The notes under the pieces are model-generated. The model was not told the origin of the DNA and ran no database searches. It saw only the letters and a list, made by a program, of their open reading frames with translations. A program made the position numbers and the translations under genes. DNA of 11,140 nucleotides from an uncultured Anaerolineae bacterium (GTDB lineage Bacteria; Chloroflexota; Anaerolineae; Anaerolineales; Villigracilaceae): positions 1 to 11,140 of the forward strand of contig CAINXK010000331.1 in assembly GCA_903854805.1 (NCBI GenBank), read 5' to 3'. Positions 7,717-11,140 of the stretch are shown in pieces. Position 1 is the first letter of the stretch. Each line of letters opens with the position of its first letter.

Positions 7717-9000
7717 ATGAGCTCAAGGTCGATCCTGCTTGTAGATGATGAAGGTAAGGTACTCAATTCGCTCTCACGGTCTCTCAGTGAAGAGAATTTT
7801 GACGATGTGAAAATTGCCAAGAGCGCCCGGGAAGCGTTGGAGATTGTAAAAAAAACACCCGACCTGGCTCTTATCGTTTCCGATTATCGGATGCCGGGCA
7901 TGAATGGCATTGAATTTTTAGAGCTGGTTCGGACGAATAATCCTGATATTACCCGGATTTTATTGACAGGCGCCGCAGATTTTGAAATGGCTCTGGATGC
8001 TATCAATAAAGGTCATATCTTTCGTTTCTTGCTCAAACCGTGTTCATCAGAAATATTGTTTGCGGCATTGCTGGATGGGTTGCGCCAAAACGAGTTAATT
8101 ATTTCGGAGCGTGAGCTGCTTAACAAGACCTTGGCCGGCAGTATAAAAGTAATGATTGATATTCTTTCCATACTTAGCCCGGGGATTTTTGAACAATCTG
8201 GGCGCTTGCACAACCTGGCGCGAGATTTGGCCGATACGCTCTATCTCGAAGTCCAGTCCTGGGAGATTGAGCTGGCTGCGATGCTGAGCCAGATTGGGAC
8301 GGTAACCATCCCTGGCAATATCCTGGAAAGTTGGCAGAAAGGCGAAATATTGGAAGAAGCTGAATTATTAATGATTCAGTCCATTCCGCACATGGGAAAA
8401 ATATTAATCAACAATATTCCCCGTCTCGAAAATATTGCCGAAGCGGTTGGGTATCAGAATTGTGCTTATGGTGGTCCATCCAACACCGGTGCCCCAACCG
8501 CTGAAGACATCCCCTTGATGGCACGCATATTAAAAGTGATCGTTGATTATGATGTTCTGTTCCAAAGGACACGTAATCCAACGATTGTGTTTCAGAACAT
8601 GCTTGTCCATGAAGCGGAGTACGACCCGCATATATTGTCTGCCTTTCGCCTGATGGTATTGCGAAATTTCAGCCAATCTTCTTATAAGGTATCCATTCAC
8701 ACCCTGCTTAGCCAGGAGTCAGAAAATGATTTTAATATTTGGTCTGAGTTTCGGCAAATAGTTCCAGAAACGGAGGCCCAACCTTCTTATCAGGTATCCG
8801 CTGCATTAAAGGGCGAAAAGGAAATTATTGTCGATGGGATCAGGTCGGGAATGGTACTATCCAGGGATGTGTCTGATAAGAATGGCACTCTGATCGTTTC
8901 AAAGAGCACCGTGGTCACTGATGTTCTCATGTACAAGTTAATTAACTATTTTCACTCTCAGGAAATTTCAGAGCCTGTTTACATCGAGAGTGCCATTTAA
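7717..9000 (+). CDS. Response regulator with degenerate HD-GYP-like domain (first paralogue)
   Basis: Residues 1-125 of 427 are a complete receiver: Asp10/Asp11, acceptor Asp56 in 'VSDYRMPGMNG', Thr84 in 'LLTGAAD' and Lys107 in 'LLKPC'. A helical linker leads to an HD-GYP-like fold (about 150-312) whose sequence runs parallel to RpfG-type domains. Every catalytic signature is changed: the usual 'LHDIGKIGIP' is 'LSQIGTVTIP' (190-199), and the 'HHE-x-DG-x-GYP' loop is 'GYQNCAYGGPS' (245-255). It is therefore most likely not a c-di-GMP phosphodiesterase. Residues about 366-412 ('GMVLSRDVSDKNGTLIV') match a small C-terminal domain often following HD-GYP response regulators. Residues about 323-358 are an extra segment absent from the paralogue at 9097. 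The gene starts 33 bases after the HDOD regulator, with AAAGAAG at 7704-7710 before ATG, so it is probably in the same operon. Confidence 0.88.
   Translation: MSSRSILLVDDEGKVLNSLSRSLSEENFDDVKIAKSAREALEIVKKTPDLALIVSDYRMPGMNGIEFLELVRTNNPDITRILLTGAADFEMALDAINKGHIFRFLLKPCSSEILFAALLDGLRQNELIISERELLNKTLAGSIKVMIDILSILSPGIFEQSGRLHNLARDLADTLYLEVQSWEIELAAMLSQIGTVTIPGNILESWQKGEILEEAELLMIQSIPHMGKILINNIPRLENIAEAVGYQNCAYGGPSNTGAPTAEDIPLMARILKVIVDYDVLFQRTRNPTIVFQNMLVHEAEYDPHILSAFRLMVLRNFSQSSYKVSIHTLLSQESENDFNIWSEFRQIVPETEAQPSYQVSAALKGEKEIIVDGIRSGMVLSRDVSDKNGTLIVSKSTVVTDVLMYKLINYFHSQEISEPVYIESAI
8678..8694 (+). repeat. 17-nt direct repeat, copy 1 (inside first paralogue)
   Basis: CTTCTTATAAGGTATCC here recurs at 8783-8799 with one mismatch (A to C). 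The two copies are exactly 105 bases (35 codons) apart and in the same reading frame, encoding SYKVS and SYQVS. They bracket the segment that the neighbouring paralogue lacks. Confidence 0.9.
8783..8799 (+). repeat. 17-nt direct repeat, copy 2 (inside first paralogue)
   Basis: CTTCTTATCAGGTATCC is the second copy of the repeat at 8678-8694. The similarity extends weakly leftwards (a 24-base comparison, 8671-8694 against 8776-8799, has four mismatches) but stops at once on the right. This favours a repeat-bounded indel over a full tandem duplication of the 105-base unit. Confidence 0.9.
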
Positions 9001-9096
9001 TAATTTGATCTCATGCTTTGGTCTTATGTACTGTGGTCCTTATTTTGAAGCGGACTCGCATACTTTGATCGGATAAAATTTCGGAAGGAAGCAAGT

Positions 9097-10275
9097 ATGA
9101 ATGCAAAACCTATCCTGCTCGTTGATGATGAAATAAAGGTCCTTAATTCACTCTCTCGTACACTCAGCGAAGAGAATTTTGATGATATAAAAACGACTCA
9201 AAAAAGCCAGGATGCCTTGGAGATTATCAAACGCACACCCGACCTGGCTCTCATCATTTCCGATTATCGTATGCCAGGCATGAACGGTATCGAATTACTT
9301 TCACAAGTGCATCAAAAATCGCCCGATGTTACCCGGATTTTATTGACAGGCGCGGCAGACCTTGACATGGCCCTGGACGCAATTAATAAGGGCCATATCT
9401 TTCGCTTTCTGCTTAAACCGTGCTCAGAAGATATCTTAATTGCCGCAGTAAAAGATGGTTTGCGCCAAAATGAATTGATTACATCGGAACGCGATCTGCT
9501 AAAAAAGACCTTGTATGGCAGTATAAAAGTTATGATTGATACCCTATCTGTTCTTAATCCGGGAATTTTTGCCCAATCCGGCCGTTTGCGTAACCTGGCC
9601 CGTGACCTGGCGGCTGAATTGAATCTCGAAGACCAGTCATGGGAGATTGAACTGGCTGCTCTGCTGAGCCAGATCGGGACGGTTACCATTCCCAACAATA
9701 TCATTGAAAGTTGGCACAAAGGCGAACCCTTGGAAGAACCCGAATTAAAAATGATCCGATCCATTCCGCGGATGGGGAAAGTTCTGATTAGGAATATTCC
9801 CCGTCTCGAAAATATCGCCGAGGCAGTGGGTTATCAGAATTGTACGTATCGTGGCCCGGCAACCTTAGATAACCCCAGCGCTGATCGGATTCCTTTGATG
9901 TCGAGGATCTTAAAAGTGCTCGTTGACTTTGATGTTCTGATCGAAAAATCGCACAACCCGGCGCTTGCATTTCAAGCCATGCTTGGCCATGAAGCAGAGT
10001 ACGACCCGAATATTTTGACCCCGTTCCGCTTGATGATATTGCGAAATCAAAGCCAAATTTCATATCATACAACAGGCGCCATAAAAGGCGAAAAGGAACT
10101 AAGTATTGATGCAATCCGGTTGGGCATGGTGCTCTCAAGAGATGTTATTGACAAGCACGGTACCGTGATCGTTGCGAAAGGCGCTCTTAATAACGAGGTT
10201 CTCTTGCAAAAGCTGATCAACTGTTCTCGCTCTCAGACAATATTGGACCCGATATATATTGAAAGTGGTTTCTAA
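9097..10275 (+). CDS. Response regulator with degenerate HD-GYP-like domain (second paralogue)
   Basis: This 392-residue protein is a tandem paralogue of the one encoded at 7717-9000; by eye about three quarters of the receiver residues are identical. The receiver is intact: Asp10/Asp11, Asp56 in 'ISDYRMPGMNG', Thr84, Lys107. The HD-GYP-like region (about 150-312) shares the same losses, with 'LSQIGTVTIP' for the HD motif and 'GYQNCTYRGPA' for the HHE/GYP loop, so the inactivation predates the duplication. The C-terminal domain (about 330-376, 'GMVLSRDVIDKHGTVIVAKG') is kept, arguably closer to family consensus than in the first copy. The 35-residue segment of the first copy is absent. GGAAGGAAG (9083-9091) lies 5 bases before ATG. 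The 95-base gap upstream leaves room for its own promoter, but I see no clear one. Its output is probably protein binding; the partner is unknown. Confidence 0.88.
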   Translation: MNAKPILLVDDEIKVLNSLSRTLSEENFDDIKTTQKSQDALEIIKRTPDLALIISDYRMPGMNGIELLSQVHQKSPDVTRILLTGAADLDMALDAINKGHIFRFLLKPCSEDILIAAVKDGLRQNELITSERDLLKKTLYGSIKVMIDTLSVLNPGIFAQSGRLRNLARDLAAELNLEDQSWEIELAALLSQIGTVTIPNNIIESWHKGEPLEEPELKMIRSIPRMGKVLIRNIPRLENIAEAVGYQNCTYRGPATLDNPSADRIPLMSRILKVLVDFDVLIEKSHNPALAFQAMLGHEAEYDPNILTPFRLMILRNQSQISYHTTGAIKGEKELSIDAIRLGMVLSRDVIDKHGTVIVAKGALNNEVLLQKLINCSRSQTILDPIYIESGF

Positions 10276-10284
10276 TTTTAGCTA

Positions 10285-10304
10285 TGAAACTTTCGCAAGT
10301 TTCA
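10285..10304 (+). terminator. Small perfect hairpin after the signalling cluster (possible terminator)
   Basis: TGAAACTT (10285-10292) pairs perfectly with AAGTTTCA (10297-10304) across a TCGC loop, starting 10 bases after the last response-regulator stop. No U-run follows (ATGGCAG comes next), so it is not a classical intrinsic terminator. Its place in a convergent intergenic gap supports a transcript-end or stability role. Confidence 0.4.
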
Positions 10305-10408
10305 ATGGCAGATGAATGGGTCTTTATTTGCAGGCCCCCAGTATTTCTGTAATCAGGTTGGTGATCTGGAATTAGCCAGCACCAGGCTGGGCATGCTGAC
10401 ATGCTTGA

Positions 10409-11140
10409 CTAAAGGATAGCATGAGCTGGTTGAATTTCAGCCAGCATATCCTCATCATTTTCAGAAGCTGCCTGCATTTTTAGCCAGCGCAGGGTTGGCG
10501 AAGTAAGCGCAGTGGTTGCCAGGGCCATCAAAACCAACATGGCAAACAGCGTGGGGGAGATGACCTTCAAGTCCAATCCGACATTGAGCACGATCAACTC
10601 CATCAGACCTCGGGTATTCATGAGCGTACCCAGCATGGCGGCGTTGCGCCAACTCAGGCCAGCCAATCGCGCGGCTGCAAGCGTGCCACCGAACTTTCCG
10701 AGCGTGGCTACCAGGATGATGATGCCACAAATCAACCACTGGCCTGGCTCAGATAACAAGCCGAGCTGAGTGCGCATGCCAGTAACAGCAAAGAAGGCCG
10801 GCAGAAACAGGATCGTGACAACGTTTTCAAGCTGTCGGGTCAGGGTTTGGGCTGCTGGGCTGTCGTGCGGGATGATTGCCCCGAGTAAAAAAGCCCCGAA
10901 GATGGCGTGGATCCCGATTGCCTCGGCTGTCAGGCTCGATAAGAGCAGTGCTACGAAAATCAGGGTAGCAAGCAGCTTGGATTGATGTTCTCCCGCCAGG
11001 TGCTTTATGCTGCGTTCCAGCAGCGGGCGACCCAATAAGACCATGAATGCAATATAGGCCAGCGCCCCAATTGCGACGAAAAAACCTGCGCCGATTTGCG
11101 CATTTGCAACACCGACCACGATCGCCAGCAAACACCAGGC
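10409..11140 (-). CDS. CPA2-family cation/proton antiporter, C-terminal part (partial)
   Basis: The minus-strand frame is open from the window edge (11140) to a TAG at 10409-10411, giving 243 residues of a highly hydrophobic protein. It contains several membrane helices and CPA2 (KefB/NapA-type) hallmarks: 'AWCLLAIVV' at the upstream edge, 'IHAIFGAFLLGAIIP', 'LPAFFAVTGMRTQLGLL', 'GKFGGTLAAARLAGLSWR' and 'NTRGLMELIVLNVGLDL'. These proteins exchange Na+ or K+ for H+ across the cytoplasmic membrane. The protein ends about 30 residues after the last helix, so there is no C-terminal RCK/TrkA-N domain of the kind found in KefB and KefC. The start and the ion-binding Asp helix lie outside the window. 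The gene is convergent with the signalling cluster and is probably unrelated in function. Ion specificity cannot be read from the sequence. Confidence 0.88.
   Translation of the reverse strand, partial: AWCLLAIVVGVANAQIGAGFFVAIGALAYIAFMVLLGRPLLERSIKHLAGEHQSKLLATLIFVALLLSSLTAEAIGIHAIFGAFLLGAIIPHDSPAAQTLTRQLENVVTILFLPAFFAVTGMRTQLGLLSEPGQWLICGIIILVATLGKFGGTLAAARLAGLSWRNAAMLGTLMNTRGLMELIVLNVGLDLKVISPTLFAMLVLMALATTALTSPTLRWLKMQAASENDEDMLAEIQPAHAIL

Larger units (their letters stand above)
7717..10275 (+). repeat. Tandem gene duplication (two REC / degenerate HD-GYP genes)
   Basis: The two genes match along their full length at protein level and visibly at DNA level: for example 'GACCTGGCTCT' and 'GGCATGAA' recur at matching positions, as does the 'CGTCTCGAAAATAT' stretch. 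Divergence is spread evenly and many differences are third-base changes, so both copies appear to be under selection rather than one decaying. The stretches before the two start codons also share a purine-rich GAAAGAAG/GGAAGGAAG element. Confidence 0.85.

Noticed and set aside
10376..10390. Hairpin CCAGC-ACCAG-GCTGG after the antiporter stop
   Set aside because: Only a 5-bp stem with no following U-tract on the minus strand; could be chance.
1..11140. Insertion sequence, integrase, tRNA or attachment site
   Set aside because: No transposase motif, no terminal inverted repeats with target duplications, and no tRNA-like cloverleaf were found; the cytochrome remnant shows decay without a visible mobile element.

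Overview
The window looks like chromosome from an environmental anaerobic bacterium, tentatively Chloroflexota (Anaerolineae-like). The hints are a ROK-type C-terminus, a collagen-like multiheme cytochrome lipoprotein, and a very large PAS/GAF histidine kinase beside several response regulators that lack DNA-binding domains. The lineage is inferred from gene style only; there is no rRNA or other marker gene here.

Layout. Positions 2-118 (+) are the last 38 codons of a probable ROK-family protein. Positions 182-830 (-) hold a broken multiheme c-type cytochrome fragment of OmcA/MtrC-like style. It has three CxxCH motifs spread over reading frames that must be joined across two single-base shifts. 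A 12-bp perfect stem-loop (858-888) separates it from an intact gene, 918-1964 (-), for an exported hexaheme cytochrome lipoprotein with a Gly-Pro-Ala spacer. About 810 bases without a convincing gene follow (1965-2776), containing a perfect 9-bp dyad at 2182-2209.

From 2777 to 10275 (+) runs a signalling cluster. It starts with a 1232-residue membrane histidine kinase (seven predicted membrane helices, PAS-PAS-GAF-PAS-PAS, HisKA-like, HATPase). A REC-HDOD response regulator overlaps the kinase by ATGA. Two tandem paralogous response regulators (427 and 392 aa) follow, each with a REC domain, a degenerate HD-GYP-like domain that has lost the recognisable metal-ligand and GYP motifs, and a C-terminal domain that often follows such modules. 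The 35-residue length difference between the paralogues matches exactly the distance between two 17-nt direct repeats inside the longer gene.

The window ends with the C-terminal part of a CPA2-type cation/proton antiporter on the minus strand (10409-11140), convergent with the cluster.

How the genes may work together (inference): the kinase senses membrane, ligand or redox signals through its 7TM, PAS and GAF modules and phosphorylates up to three receivers. Their HDOD and inactive HD-GYP-like outputs would act by protein-protein contact rather than by binding DNA or cleaving cyclic di-GMP. The adjacent, divergently transcribed cytochrome could be a regulated or sensed partner, but nothing in the sequence proves this link.
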